Of a stretch of DNA of 64,000 bases, positions 17,525 through 26,933 are shown piece by piece (the first letter of the stretch is position 1; the number at the start of each line of letters is the position of its first letter). The notes under the pieces were generated by a model. That model had not been told where the DNA came from, ran no database searches, and worked only from the letters and a program-made list of their open reading frames with translations. The stretch spans positions 1 to 64,000 of the forward strand of contig JUHI01000025.1 in assembly GCA_000799755.1 (NCBI GenBank). Direction: 5' to 3'. Source of the stretch: Martinezella tropici (GTDB taxonomy: Bacteria > Pseudomonadota > Alphaproteobacteria > Rhizobiales > Rhizobiaceae). The position numbers were made by a program, and so were the translations under genes.

Positions 17525-19078
17525 ATGGGTGCGGTTAAATTCCTGCTAGTCGATGACCTGGAAGAAAATCTGATTTCGCTGGAAGCCTTGCTGCGCCGCG
17601 ATGAGCTGGAGCTGCTGAAGGCCCGCTCGGGAGATGAAGCGCTCGAGCTTCTGCTCCATCACGAAGTGGCATTGGCGCTCGTTGATGTGCAGATGCCAGG
17701 TTTGAGCGGCTTTGAAGTTGCGGAGTTAATGCGCGGCAACGAACGCACGCGACGCGTTCCGATCATCTTTGTCACGGCAGGGAGTGCCGACAGCCAGCGG
17801 CGTTTTCGCGGCTACGAGGCCGGGGCGGTAGATTTCATTCAAAAGCCTATCGAGGCGGATATTCTACGCAGCAAGGCGGATGTCTTTCTAGAACTCTACA
17901 AGCAGCGCCAGCAGATAGCAGAGCAACGTGACAGACTTGAATTACAGTCGAATTCTCTGCAGGAGGCCGATCGTCGGAAGGATGAATTTCTCGCAACCCT
18001 TGCACACGAATTGCGAAATCCCTTGGCGCCATTACGGCATGGATTAGACATCCTGCGGAGTAATCCCGACAGCAAGGCGGCTTCGAATATTCGCGATATG
18101 ATGGACCGGCAGCTGACGCATCTCGTCCGATTGATTGACGACTTGTTGGATGTCTCTCGCATCAGCCAGGGTAAGATCGAGCTTCGCAAGGAACAGGTCA
18201 ATATTCAGGACATTGTCGAATCGGCTGTCGAGGCAAGCCGCCCACTTATCGAGGAGGGAGAGCATTTGCTGGAGGTCGAACTTCCGACGAGGCAGCTATG
18301 GGTCGATGGTGATCATACCCGGCTTTCCCAGGTGATATCCAACCTCCTTAACAACGCGGCCAAGTATACGCCAAGGGGTGGTAAGATCGAGCTGTCCATC
18401 GAGGACACTGGCGATGACGTCAATATCAAGGTCCACGACAATGGACTTGGTATACCGGCCGAAATGCTGTCCTCCGTATTTCAGCTCTTCATTCAGGTCG
18501 GTGATCACCGTGAACAGTCGCAGGGCGGCTTGGGAATCGGCCTTGCCCTCGTTCACCAGCTTGTCGCGCTGCATGGCGGAACCGTCGATGCAAAAAGCGC
18601 GGGCGTGGGTAAAGGAAGTCTGTTCACCATTCGCCTGCCACTCATCGACGCTCGCGAACCGCCCACTACTTCCAAAGAGCCGGATCCGGAGCCCGCAACT
18701 GCGCCATTGATGAAAGCCCTTGTTGTGGACGACAATGTCCTGATTGCCGACGCGCTGGGATGGATGCTGGAGGAAATCGGACACGAATATCGTTTAGCTC
18801 ACAACGGCGTACGAGCCCTGGAAGTCGCGGACGAGTATTTGCCGGATATAATTCTCCTCGATATCGGCCTTCCCGGCATGGATGGTTATGAGGTCTGCAG
18901 GGCGTTGCGCCGAGATGAACGTTTCAGGACCACGCCGATCATCGCCCAGACGGGATGGGGGCAAATGAAAGACAAGGAGTTGGCAGCTCAGGCGGGTTTT
19001 GATCATCATCTTACAAAGCCAGTGATGATGACGGAACTCAAGCAGGTCTTGGCGGAAGTCAGCAATCGAAGCGTGTAA
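17525..19078 (+). CDS. Soluble hybrid histidine kinase: receiver-HisKA-HATPase-receiver
   Basis: A 517-residue protein with no membrane segment. Receiver 1 occupies residues 1-125 (KFLLVDDLEENLISLEALL, ALVDVQMPGLSG). A short coiled coil and HisKA follow, with the His near 160 in FLATLAHELRNPLAPL, then HATPase (GGLGIGLALVHQLVALHGG) and receiver 2 from about 397 (KALVVDDNVLIADALGWML, ILLDIGLPGMDG). It closes the kinase-cheR-cheB-kinase operon. The arrangement suggests phosphorelay from the membrane kinase through the receivers here. No DNA-binding output is encoded in the operon. Confidence 0.9.
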   Translation: MGAVKFLLVDDLEENLISLEALLRRDELELLKARSGDEALELLLHHEVALALVDVQMPGLSGFEVAELMRGNERTRRVPIIFVTAGSADSQRRFRGYEAGAVDFIQKPIEADILRSKADVFLELYKQRQQIAEQRDRLELQSNSLQEADRRKDEFLATLAHELRNPLAPLRHGLDILRSNPDSKAASNIRDMMDRQLTHLVRLIDDLLDVSRISQGKIELRKEQVNIQDIVESAVEASRPLIEEGEHLLEVELPTRQLWVDGDHTRLSQVISNLLNNAAKYTPRGGKIELSIEDTGDDVNIKVHDNGLGIPAEMLSSVFQLFIQVGDHREQSQGGLGIGLALVHQLVALHGGTVDAKSAGVGKGSLFTIRLPLIDAREPPTTSKEPDPEPATAPLMKALVVDDNVLIADALGWMLEEIGHEYRLAHNGVRALEVADEYLPDIILLDIGLPGMDGYEVCRALRRDERFRTTPIIAQTGWGQMKDKELAAQAGFDHHLTKPVMMTELKQVLAEVSNRSV

Positions 19079-19397
19079 CTGTGCGAGAGCGGTGCGGCGA
19101 GGCGCGCTTGCCTCCCATTGTGATTCGGCGCGGTGATTGGGAGTAAATTGGCGCCACAAGCTATTGGTATTTTAAAGATTGACGGGGTCATTTGGCGGCG
19201 CGGTTTCACAATCGGGGAAGGCAAACGGCTAATTTTGCTTTTGCTTCTTCATCTAAAGGTCAATTCCGCCCGACGCTCTGTGTGCCATCTTTCACACACC
19301 CTTAGTTGCGCTATCAAGGGCACTCTCTCGTCAACATCCTTAAGCTTGACTCTCCTCGAAAATGAGAACATTTTGGGAACAAAATAAGGAATACGCC
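19079..19397. other. Intergenic region after the kinase operon
   Basis: About 320 bp with no credible reading frame. It should carry the end of the kinase operon and the promoter of the small gene at 19398. I see no obvious terminator hairpin or repeat. Confidence 0.4.
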
Positions 19398-19637
19398 ATG
19401 AGCTCTGCAGAGAAATTTATCGTGCTGCCGTATCGCATGAACCGTGGAAATCTCGTTCCCGGTGAGATGCGCCAGGCATCAAACGTACCGTCTGCGGAGA
19501 AGATCGCGGCTTCCATGGCGTCTCGTTTCGCCGGTGTCGCGGCCTATGCTGTGATGGTCGACGAAGAAACCGGCGACATGTCATCCCCTCGTCTGCTGGC
19601 CAAGCACGGCGAGATCGCGGACCTGAACGCCGCCTGA
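19398..19637 (+). CDS. Small hypothetical protein
   Basis: A 79-residue protein with AAGGA 8 bases before the ATG at 19398; an in-frame ATG at 19362 lacks a site. The sequence (EKFIVLPYRMNRGNLVPGEM, then AASMASRFAGVAAYAVMVD) suggests an alpha/beta fold with no membrane segment. The family is not recognised. It is followed by two other small genes in the same direction, possibly one transcript. Confidence 0.6.
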   Translation: MSSAEKFIVLPYRMNRGNLVPGEMRQASNVPSAEKIAASMASRFAGVAAYAVMVDEETGDMSSPRLLAKHGEIADLNAA

Positions 19638-19698
19638 AACTGAACGATAGATCGAAAAGGAAACCTGCCTCTGCTCGGCGGGAACGGAGACGTGCGCC

Positions 19699-20013
19699 AT
19701 GCAAACGGCCCGCTATAGCTATAGCATTACGTTCGAAGATGCAGAGATCATCCGGGAGCTAATCGCCTTCCTGGGGGAAGACGTCTTTGACCAACGTCGG
19801 AAAGACGGCGTTATCGCCAAATCCGATGCATTTCAGCGCCGGATCAGCGAAGTCAGAAACGTGCTGAAAATGATTGGTGCCTACGATGGCGCAAGGATAA
19901 GTGACCAACCTTCCGTTAACCAAGGAACCCTACCCTCTCCCGGTGATTCCAGAGTCGCCGTTCGTTTCCCGGAAACGGACGCGCTTACCCTTGAAGGATG
20001 TCCCGATGGCTGA
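19699..20013 (+). CDS. Small hypothetical protein
   Basis: A 104-residue protein with GGAGACG upstream of the ATG. The N-terminal half (FEDAEIIRELIAFLGEDVFD) is helical and acidic, and the tail is proline-rich and probably disordered. The 3' end overlaps the next small gene by 8 bases. I do not recognise a family. The overlap argues that it is a real translated gene. Confidence 0.55.
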   Translation: MQTARYSYSITFEDAEIIRELIAFLGEDVFDQRRKDGVIAKSDAFQRRISEVRNVLKMIGAYDGARISDQPSVNQGTLPSPGDSRVAVRFPETDALTLEGCPDG

Positions 20014-20260
20014 CGACACCGCAAAGATCGCACGCTCCGCAGACGATATGATGCTCGCAAATCACTTCTGCGAATTCCCCGGATGTGTAAAATGGGGCGG
20101 GCTCGGATATGACGTTGGATATGGTGAAGCCCAGTGGTTTTGCTTCGAGCACAAGTGGGACGACTATCGTCTGGGCAAAGCACGCCGCTTCTTCTTCGAC
20201 GATGAAGCGGCGGGTATCAAGGCGATCATGGCGGAACCTCAAGCCGCGACCATCCGATGA
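20006..20260 (+). CDS. Small Cys/His-containing protein
   Basis: An 84-residue protein beginning at the ATG at 20006, with GAAGGA upstream. It carries CEFPGCVKWGGLGYDVGYGE and then WFCFEHKWDDYR. The Cys pair followed by a Cys-x2-His could bind one metal ion. The family is not recognised. It overlaps the previous gene, and the copper operon starts 118 bp downstream, so a link with metal handling is possible but unproven. Confidence 0.6.
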   Translation: MADDTAKIARSADDMMLANHFCEFPGCVKWGGLGYDVGYGEAQWFCFEHKWDDYRLGKARRFFFDDEAAGIKAIMAEPQAATIR

Positions 20261-20378
20261 TCCTTCTTGTGCAACCATATTGGTGCGGATGAAATGAGTT
20301 CATTGCGACCGCCCGTGAGTTCAACACATCTCCGTGAGGCCCTTCCAATTCTCCAATCGCCGTGGCATCGCTGTGACT

Positions 20379-20750
20379 ATGTCATTCGTGTGGACCATCC
20401 GTCGCTTGTTCCTGTGCGTTGCCATGCTTGCGGTCTTCGTCGGGCCGATGAGCATTGGGCTTGCAGGTAATGCAATGGCGATGGATGGAGCAGGCAGCAG
20501 CATGTCCATGCCCGGCATGAACATGGTCGAGAAGATGCCATGTTGTCCGGATGAGCACCCCACAAAGCCCGATTGCTTCAAGAACTGCGTTCTAGCTCTG
20601 CTGTGCACGACGTCTTTTACCGCCGACACGCCGCATGGCGCTTCGCTGCCACTCTCAGAGGCCTGGCAATCGCATCGCTACGAGTTCTTGCCTGCGGCAC
20701 AATTGACATCGGCTCTTCTTGAGCCTCCTGCCCGCCCTCCCAAAGCCTGA
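20379..20750 (+). CDS. Periplasmic Met/Cys-rich protein at the head of the Cu efflux operon
   Basis: A 123-residue protein; the ATG at 20379 gives a signal sequence (IRRLFLCVAMLAVFVGPMSI). An upstream in-frame GTG at 20334 is an alternative start. The mature protein begins with a metal-binding-looking segment (MAMDGAGSSMSMPGMNM, then MPCCPDEHPTKPDCFKNC). Closely spaced Met and Cys residues are typical of periplasmic copper or silver chaperones. The tail is ordinary. It leads into the FixH/YtkA-like and RND genes with a 117-bp gap. Copper binding is inferred from residues and context. Confidence 0.7.
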   Translation: MSFVWTIRRLFLCVAMLAVFVGPMSIGLAGNAMAMDGAGSSMSMPGMNMVEKMPCCPDEHPTKPDCFKNCVLALLCTTSFTADTPHGASLPLSEAWQSHRYEFLPAAQLTSALLEPPARPPKA

Positions 20751-20867
20751 TCTCCATCGCTCAATACCGAAACATGCCGCAGTAATTGCCGGATGCCTGG
20801 AAGCGTTCGGATAGGCCTGCAGGCGATCAATATTGACCTACGGACGTGATCTGGAAGATCCGTCCCA

Positions 20868-21287
20868 ATGAGATCCATAATCATGAACAGGCTTTCTCTT
20901 TCCGGAGGAGCGATGCTCCTCGCCGGCATTCTTGTTGCCGGTTTCGCCACCGTGTCCTTCGCCGCCTCGCAAGACTATGAGTTCCAGCCGGTCTCGACCG
21001 ATGTCAAGCAAGGCCAGGGATCGCTGGTCCTGGTCCGTCTCGTCGACAAGCGGACAGGCAAACTAGTCCCTGACGCGGTCATCTTTACGACCCGAATGGA
21101 CATGGCCCCCGAGGGCATGGAGATGATGACCACCCCGGTCTCGGCCGCGTCTTCGACAGAGCCGGGCGTCTACGCATTCAAGACCGACTTCGCCATGGCC
21201 GGCGGTTGGCGCTTCAAGCTTGCCGCCAAGGTGCAAGGTGAACCGGATACGGTGCAGGGCGAACTTGTCCTGAAGGCGGCCCCTTGA
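20868..21287 (+). CDS. YtkA/FixH-like periplasmic protein
   Basis: A 139-residue protein with GGAAGA 9 bases before its ATG. A signal peptide (GGAMLLAGILVAGFATVSFA) precedes a beta-sandwich domain of about 100 residues. PDAVIFTTRMDMAPEGMEMM and GGWRFKLAAKVQGEPDTVQG match the YtkA/FixH pattern often found in copper efflux operons. The Met cluster DMAPEGMEMM could contact copper. The end overlaps the TTG start of cusB. Its probable role is as an accessory periplasmic copper-handling factor. Confidence 0.75.
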   Translation: MRSIIMNRLSLSGGAMLLAGILVAGFATVSFAASQDYEFQPVSTDVKQGQGSLVLVRLVDKRTGKLVPDAVIFTTRMDMAPEGMEMMTTPVSAASSTEPGVYAFKTDFAMAGGWRFKLAAKVQGEPDTVQGELVLKAAP

Positions 21288-22711
21288 ACCTGCCATCGCG
21301 TGTGGCAGCCACGCTCTCCCTCGCCGTATTGCTCGGCGGGGGAGGCTATTGGGCTGGCACGAACAATCTGGGTTCCGTTCTTGGCATGGACCTCACCGGG
21401 CAGGCATTGGCCGCGCCTACCGCAAAGAAGACCACGCCGACGGGGGCGATCATCTATTACCGCCATCCGAATGGGTTGGCGGAATTCTCTTTGGCTCCCA
21501 AGGACGCATCCGACGGTCGTCCCTTCATCCCGGTGCGTGCCAGTGAAGATGTGAGTTTCGACGGAAGCAAAAATGCCGAGCCGTCGACAAGGACAGCCGA
21601 CGTGGCCCCACCCACCCCATCTAGCAAGGGACGCATCCTATACTACCGCAATCCGATGGGACTGCCTGACACCTCAAAGGTCCCGAAGAAGGACTCGATG
21701 GGGATGGACTACATTCCCGTCTTTGACGGCGAGCAGGTCGACGCCTCCACCGTCAAGGTCTCGCTCGGCAAGCTGCAGCGCACGGGCGTGAAGACGGCCA
21801 TTGCCGAACTGGCTAGTATCGGCCGCAGGATTGAGATCCCTGGCACGGTGACGCTCGATGAACGCCGCGTCAGCGTCGTCTCGATGCGAACGGACACCTT
21901 TCTGGATGATGTCGCCAACGTCACGACAGGCGATCATATCACCACGGGAGAGAAGCTCTTCCAGTTCTATTCGAAGGACATTGCCACCGCAGCTTCGGAA
22001 TATGCCGCAAGTCGCGGCAACAACGATACCGGACCCGCATTGAGGCTGAGGAATCTCGGCGTACCGCAGGAGGTCATCGATACGATCTCCCGCACACATC
22101 AGGTGCCAACCAGCATGGGTTACACATCGCCGCGAGACGGCATCGTCCTCGAGCGTCTTGCGACCGCGGGCATGATGGCAAAACCCGGCGATATCCTGTT
22201 CCGCATCGCCGACATCTCTCATGTCTGGGTGATCGCCGATGTTCCGGAGTACGACCTTGCCTCCCTGCGGGTCGGTGCAGAGGCATCGATCAAGATCCGC
22301 AGTCTTCCCGGCAAGGCGTTCAAAGGGAACGTCGACCTGATTTATCCCGAGGTCGAAGCCCAGACGCGCACAACCAAGGTCCGCATCGAGCTTGCCAATC
22401 CGGATGGCGTGCTCCTTGCCAACATGTATGCCGACATCGATATCGAGGCAGCACCGCCCAATCCCGTTGTCAGTGTCCCCAACAGCGCCGTCATCGACAC
22501 GGGCGATCGCCAGGTCGTCTTCATAGACAAGGGTGATGGCAGGTTCGAGCCGAAGGATGTCAGCCTTGGCATGCGCGGCGACGACAAGACCGAAGTTCGC
22601 CGCGGCGTTGCCGTCGGCGACAAGGTGGTCGTCTCCGCCAACTTCCTGCTCGATGCCGAGAGCAACCTCAATTCGGCGCTAAGCGCGATGACGCAGGAGA
22701 CCAAGCCATGA
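21284..22711 (+). CDS. cusB: RND efflux periplasmic adaptor, CusB type, with two HMBD modules
   Basis: A TTG start overlaps the stop of the preceding gene. After an N-terminal anchor or signal (TLSLAVLLGGGGYWAG) come two heavy-metal-binding modules. The second is canonical (YYRNPMGLPDTSKVPKKDSM, then GMDYIPV). The first is degenerate (YYRHPNGLAEFSLAPKDASD, then GRPFIPV) and has lost its Met residues. The membrane-fusion core follows: hairpin, lipoyl (SPRDGIVLERLATAGMMAKP) and beta-barrel domains. It links the RND pump to an outer-membrane channel. No cusC/tolC-like gene is present here. The 475-residue length fits CusB with an added module. Confidence 0.9.
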   Translation: MNLPSRVAATLSLAVLLGGGGYWAGTNNLGSVLGMDLTGQALAAPTAKKTTPTGAIIYYRHPNGLAEFSLAPKDASDGRPFIPVRASEDVSFDGSKNAEPSTRTADVAPPTPSSKGRILYYRNPMGLPDTSKVPKKDSMGMDYIPVFDGEQVDASTVKVSLGKLQRTGVKTAIAELASIGRRIEIPGTVTLDERRVSVVSMRTDTFLDDVANVTTGDHITTGEKLFQFYSKDIATAASEYAASRGNNDTGPALRLRNLGVPQEVIDTISRTHQVPTSMGYTSPRDGIVLERLATAGMMAKPGDILFRIADISHVWVIADVPEYDLASLRVGAEASIKIRSLPGKAFKGNVDLIYPEVEAQTRTTKVRIELANPDGVLLANMYADIDIEAAPPNPVVSVPNSAVIDTGDRQVVFIDKGDGRFEPKDVSLGMRGDDKTEVRRGVAVGDKVVVSANFLLDAESNLNSALSAMTQETKP

Positions 22712-25700
22712 TCGCACGCGTCATCTCATGGTCCGCCCACAATCTCGTCCTGATCTTTGTCGGAGCCGCACTTGCGGTGGCCGGCGGCATCTATGCGCTG
22801 CGCTCGCTGCCACTGGATGCCATTCCCGATCTCTCCGACGTGCAGGTTATCGTCTACACCGAATATCCCGGGCAGGCCCCGCAAGTGGTCGAAGACCAGG
22901 TCACCTACCCGCTGACCACGTCGATGCTGACGGTGCCGAAGTCGAAGGTCGTCCGCGGCTTCTCCTTCTTCGGTGTTTCCTTCGTCTATGTTATCTTCGA
23001 CGATGGTACCGATCCCTACTGGGCGCGCAGCCGCGTGCTTGAATATCTGAACGCCGCCTCAAGCCGCCTGCCGCAGGGCGTCACACCCACGCTTGGGCCG
23101 GACGCGACGGGTGTCGGCTGGGTCTATGAATATGCTCTTGTCGCCAAGGAGCTGTCACTTGCCGAGTTGCGATCGCTGCAAGACTGGATCGTGCGGTTTG
23201 GCGTGTCGAAGTCCGAAGGCGTGGCCGAGGTCGCCAGCGTCGGCGGTTTCGTCAAACAATACTCCATCGTGGTCGATCCGTCCCGGCTCAAGGCACAAGG
23301 CGTGTCGCTCAACGATGTCGCCAATGCCGTCCGGGCCAGCAATACGGATGTCGGCGGCCGTACGATCGAGCTATCCGAATTCGAATTCATGGTGCGCGGT
23401 CGCGGCTATCTGAAGGGAATTCCGGATATAGAGAACATCGTGCTGAAGAGCCAGAATGGCGTTCCCTTGCGCCTTGGCGACGTCGCCAGGGTCGAACTGG
23501 TTCCAGACGAAAGGCGTGGCATCACCGAGCTCAACGGCGAGGGTGAAGTGGCCGGCGGTATTGTGCTTCAGCGTTTTGGCGCGAATGCGCTGACTGTTAT
23601 CGACAACGCCAAGAAGAGCATGGATCAGATCAAGGGCAGTCTTCCGCCCGGCACGGACATCGTACCCGTCTATGATCGTTCGACGCTGATCGAGGCCGCC
23701 ATCGAAACACTCAAGGGCACGTTGGTGGAGGAATCCATCGTCGTCGCACTGGTGACGATCGCCTTTCTTCTGCATGTCCGCAGTGCACTCGTTGCGATCG
23801 TCATGCTCCCAGTCGGCATTTTGATCGCTTTCATCGCCATGCGGATGCTCGGCCTTGGCGCGAATATCATGAGCCTTGGCGGTATCGCGATCGCCATCGG
23901 TGCGATGATCGATGCCGCCATCGTCATGATCGAGAACGCTCACAAGCATCTTGAACGGGCGCCGCCCGACAAGCCAAGGATGGAGATCCTGGTCGAGGCA
24001 GCAAGCGAGGTCGGACCGGCGCTGTTCTTCAGCCTGCTGATCATCACCGTGTCGTTCCTGCCGATCTTCACGCTGGAATCGCAGGAAGGGCGTCTCTTCG
24101 GACCGCTCGCCTTTACCAAGACTTTCTCGATGGCGGCAGCAGCCTTGCTGTCGGTGACATTGGTGCCGGCGCTGATGGTGCTCTTCGTCAGAGGCCGTAT
24201 CGTTCCTGAGCACAAGAACCCGGTGAACCGCCTGCTGATCTGGGTCTACCGGCCGGTCATTTCCGGTGTTCTCAGGGCTAAGGCCCTCACCATCCTGGCG
24301 GCGCTTGCAATCCTTGGTGCGACGGCGTGGCCAGCCCAGCACATCGGCAGCGAGTTCATGCCGAATCTCGACGAGGGCACGCTGATGTATATGCCCACCA
24401 CCTTGCCCGGCATTTCGCTCACCAAGGCGGGTGAACTGATGCAGATGCAGGATCGGATCATCAAATCCTTCCCGGAAGTGCAGACGGTCTTCGGCAAGGC
24501 TGGCCGTGCCCTGACGGCAACGGATCCTGCCCCGACGGAGATGTTCGAAACCATCATCACGCTGAAACCGAAATCGCAGTGGCGGCCAGGCGTTACCATC
24601 GACAGCCTGAAGCAGGAGATGGATGCCGCTCTGCAGTTTCCGGGCGTGTCGAACGCCTGGACCATGCCGATCCGCGGCCGCATCGATATGCTCTCGACGG
24701 GCATCCGGACACCTGTCGGTGTGAAGGTCTACGGCACCGATCTCGGCGAAATGGAGAAGATCGCCCGGCAAATCGAGGGTGTGTTGAAGGGCATCCCAGG
24801 GACATCGAGCGCGTATGCCGAGCGGGTGATCGGAGGGTACTACCTCGACATCGTTCCTAATCGCGTGGCGCTCGGTCGCTATGGATTGACAGTCAATGAC
24901 GTGCAGAGCGTCATCGGCATGGCGCTCGGGTCCGAGGTCGTGACATCGACCGTCGAGGGTCGCGAACGCTATGGTGTTGCGGTCCGCTATCCAAGAGCGC
25001 TCAGAAGTGATCCGCAAGCGATCGCCAGGGACGTTCAGATCTCGTTGTCCGGCGGCGGCACGGTTCCGCTCGGCGAAGTCGCCGATGTAAAACTCACTCG
25101 CGGGGCAACGACGATCCGCACGGAAAATGGCCAGCTCGCCGTCTATGTCTATGTCGACATCGCCGGCCGCGATCTCGGCGGCTACGTCGCGGAAGCACAG
25201 CGGGCGGTGGTGAAATCGGTACAGATGCCGCCCGGCTACTCCGTCGCCTGGAGTGGCCAGTTCGAATATCTCGAACGTGCCGAAGCGCGACTGGCGGTCG
25301 TAGTGCCGCTGACATTGGCGCTAATCTTCCTGCTGCTCTACCTGAACTTCAAGGCTTTGACCGAGACGATGATCGTCATGCTGTCCCTCCCATTCGCGCT
25401 CGTCGGCGGCATCTGGCTGATGTGGTGGATGGGCTTCAATGCCTCGGTGGCGGTCGCCGTCGGCTTCATCGCCCTTGCAGGTGTGGCTGCCGAGACCGGG
25501 GTCATCATGCTGATCTATCTCGATCATGCGATGAAGGAGCAGCGCGAGGCCTGCGAAAAGGAGGGACGTGCCTTCTCGAAACTGGATCTCAACAGGGCGA
25601 TCATGGTCGGTGCGGTTGAGCGCGTCCGGCCGAAGATGATGACAGTCGTCGCCATCATGGCGGGGCTTGTGCCGATCCTCTGGAGGACGGGAACAGGATC

Positions 25701-25878
25701 GGAAATCATGCAGCGCATCGCCGTGCCGATGATCGGCGGCATGGTTTCCTCGACATTGTTGACCTTGATCGTAATCCCGGCCGTATACGGTTTGGTCAAG
25801 GGATGGCGGCTGCCGACAGCATCCACAGTCGATACGGCCGCAAACGAGAACACCAACAAACTCGCGGCCGCTGAATAG
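22708..25878 (+). CDS. cusA: Heavy-metal RND efflux pump, CusA type
   Basis: A 1056-residue inner-membrane pump starting in an ATGA overlap with cusB. It has the RND layout of 12 membrane helices and two large periplasmic loops. The helix 4 motif (IAIAIGAMIDAAIVMIENAH) is the Cu/Ag class (HME4), not the Zn/Co class. Met residues expected for methionine-relay transport are present in the second loop (WTMPIRGRIDMLSTGIRTPV). It exports Cu(I)/Ag(I) with the adaptor encoded upstream. A hairpin follows the stop. Confidence 0.93.
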   Translation: MIARVISWSAHNLVLIFVGAALAVAGGIYALRSLPLDAIPDLSDVQVIVYTEYPGQAPQVVEDQVTYPLTTSMLTVPKSKVVRGFSFFGVSFVYVIFDDGTDPYWARSRVLEYLNAASSRLPQGVTPTLGPDATGVGWVYEYALVAKELSLAELRSLQDWIVRFGVSKSEGVAEVASVGGFVKQYSIVVDPSRLKAQGVSLNDVANAVRASNTDVGGRTIELSEFEFMVRGRGYLKGIPDIENIVLKSQNGVPLRLGDVARVELVPDERRGITELNGEGEVAGGIVLQRFGANALTVIDNAKKSMDQIKGSLPPGTDIVPVYDRSTLIEAAIETLKGTLVEESIVVALVTIAFLLHVRSALVAIVMLPVGILIAFIAMRMLGLGANIMSLGGIAIAIGAMIDAAIVMIENAHKHLERAPPDKPRMEILVEAASEVGPALFFSLLIITVSFLPIFTLESQEGRLFGPLAFTKTFSMAAAALLSVTLVPALMVLFVRGRIVPEHKNPVNRLLIWVYRPVISGVLRAKALTILAALAILGATAWPAQHIGSEFMPNLDEGTLMYMPTTLPGISLTKAGELMQMQDRIIKSFPEVQTVFGKAGRALTATDPAPTEMFETIITLKPKSQWRPGVTIDSLKQEMDAALQFPGVSNAWTMPIRGRIDMLSTGIRTPVGVKVYGTDLGEMEKIARQIEGVLKGIPGTSSAYAERVIGGYYLDIVPNRVALGRYGLTVNDVQSVIGMALGSEVVTSTVEGRERYGVAVRYPRALRSDPQAIARDVQISLSGGGTVPLGEVADVKLTRGATTIRTENGQLAVYVYVDIAGRDLGGYVAEAQRAVVKSVQMPPGYSVAWSGQFEYLERAEARLAVVVPLTLALIFLLLYLNFKALTETMIVMLSLPFALVGGIWLMWWMGFNASVAVAVGFIALAGVAAETGVIMLIYLDHAMKEQREACEKEGRAFSKLDLNRAIMVGAVERVRPKMMTVVAIMAGLVPILWRTGTGSEIMQRIAVPMIGGMVSSTLLTLIVIPAVYGLVKGWRLPTASTVDTAANENTNKLAAAE

Positions 25879-25881
25879 CAT

Positions 25882-25914
25882 TGATGGGTGGACTCTCCTG
25901 GAGTTCGCCCATCA
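25882..25914 (+). terminator. Hairpin after cusA
   Basis: A 14-bp stem with two G-T-type mismatches (arms 25882-25895 and 25901-25914) begins 4 bases after the cusA stop. The downstream run is only moderately T-rich, so it is a probable but not perfect intrinsic terminator for the efflux operon. Confidence 0.6.
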
Positions 25915-26204
25915 TGTCCCTTTTCCGAGCGGATCAGCTGCTGCGGCCGTGGAGAGAAATCGTTGAATGACCGAGGACTCTACAGGACGTCGTCCATGCC
26001 GAGATTCCAGAGCAGGAGATCAAGCCGAAAGCAACAGTTGCTTGATGTAAGTTCCCGCTCCTGACCTTTGGTATTTTGATATGCAGATCCTGAACCTATC
26101 CCTAGGAAGAGACTATACCGAATCCACTTCCGCACGATCGGCATGGCAGCCTTTGCCAGCGTGGCGATGGCGACGAAACGGAGCCTCGTCGCCATCGGCT
26201 GAGA
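25915..26204. other. Convergent spacer between cusA and arsH
   Basis: About 290 bp separate the cus terminator from the stop of the arsenic operon on the other strand. No gene is supported; the short frames here lack ribosome sites. It marks the border between the two metal-resistance operons. Confidence 0.4.
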
Positions 26205-26933
26205 TTAGATCGACTTCAACTGGACCCGCTGTTCGAGCTTGGCCGCGTCTTCCTTCCTCTCGCTGTAGCGGTCGGTCAGATAGTACGAGGCGTCACGGGT
26301 CAGCAGCGTGAACTTCACCAGTTCCTCGCAGACGTCCACGACACGGTCGTAGTAGGACGACGGCTTCATCCGACCGTCGACATCGAATTCCTGATAGGCC
26401 TTGGCGACTGAGGACTGATTGGGGATCGTGATCATCCGCATCCAGCGGCCAAGGATGCGGAGCTGGCCTATGGCGTTGAATGACTGCGAGCCGCCCGATA
26501 CCTGCATCACGGCGAGTGTCTTTCCCTGTGTCGGACGCACAGAACCGACGGCGAGTGGAATCCAGTCGATTTGAGACTTCATGACGCCCGTCATCGCACC
26601 ATGCCGCTCGGGGCTGATCCAAACTTGGCCTTCAGACCATTCGGAGAACTCCCTGAGTTCCTGGACCTTCGGATGGCTGGCAGGAGCTTCATCAGGCAAC
26701 GGAAGGCCCTTCGGATCGAAAACACGCACGTCGCAACCGAAGTGCTCCAGCAGCCGCTGGGCCTCAAAGGCGAGAAGGCGGCTGTACGAAACCTCGCGAA
26801 GCGACCCGTACAGGATCAGGATGCGGGGCTTGTGATTGGAGAATACAGGACGCAGAGCATCCCGATCAGGCATGCGGAAATGCTCAGGCGAGGCAGCAGG
26901 GAATGTGTCAGACAATGCGCTTTCCTTCGTCAT
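26205..26933 (-). CDS. arsH: Arsenical resistance protein ArsH
   Basis: The start at 26933 (MTKESALSDTFPAA) lies inside the end of the Grx-type arsC. An ATG at 26951 with AAGGA too close is an alternative. The flavodoxin-like FMN oxidoreductase fold is visible: ILILYGSLREVSYSRLLAFE (phosphate-binding loop), SPERHGAMTGVMKSQIDWIP and GGSQSFNAIGQLRILGRWMR. ArsH is an NADPH-dependent FMN enzyme that oxidises organoarsenicals or reduces quinones. It is the last gene of the arsenic operon. Confidence 0.9.
   Translation of the reverse strand: MTKESALSDTFPAASPEHFRMPDRDALRPVFSNHKPRILILYGSLREVSYSRLLAFEAQRLLEHFGCDVRVFDPKGLPLPDEAPASHPKVQELREFSEWSEGQVWISPERHGAMTGVMKSQIDWIPLAVGSVRPTQGKTLAVMQVSGGSQSFNAIGQLRILGRWMRMITIPNQSSVAKAYQEFDVDGRMKPSSYYDRVVDVCEELVKFTLLTRDASYYLTDRYSERKEDAAKLEQRVQLKSI

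Noticed and set aside
23371..25017. Long open frame of about 548 codons antisense to cusA
   Set aside because: It lies fully inside cusA, has low-complexity His/Asp/Arg-rich composition and no ribosome site. It is a shadow of the RND codon pattern.
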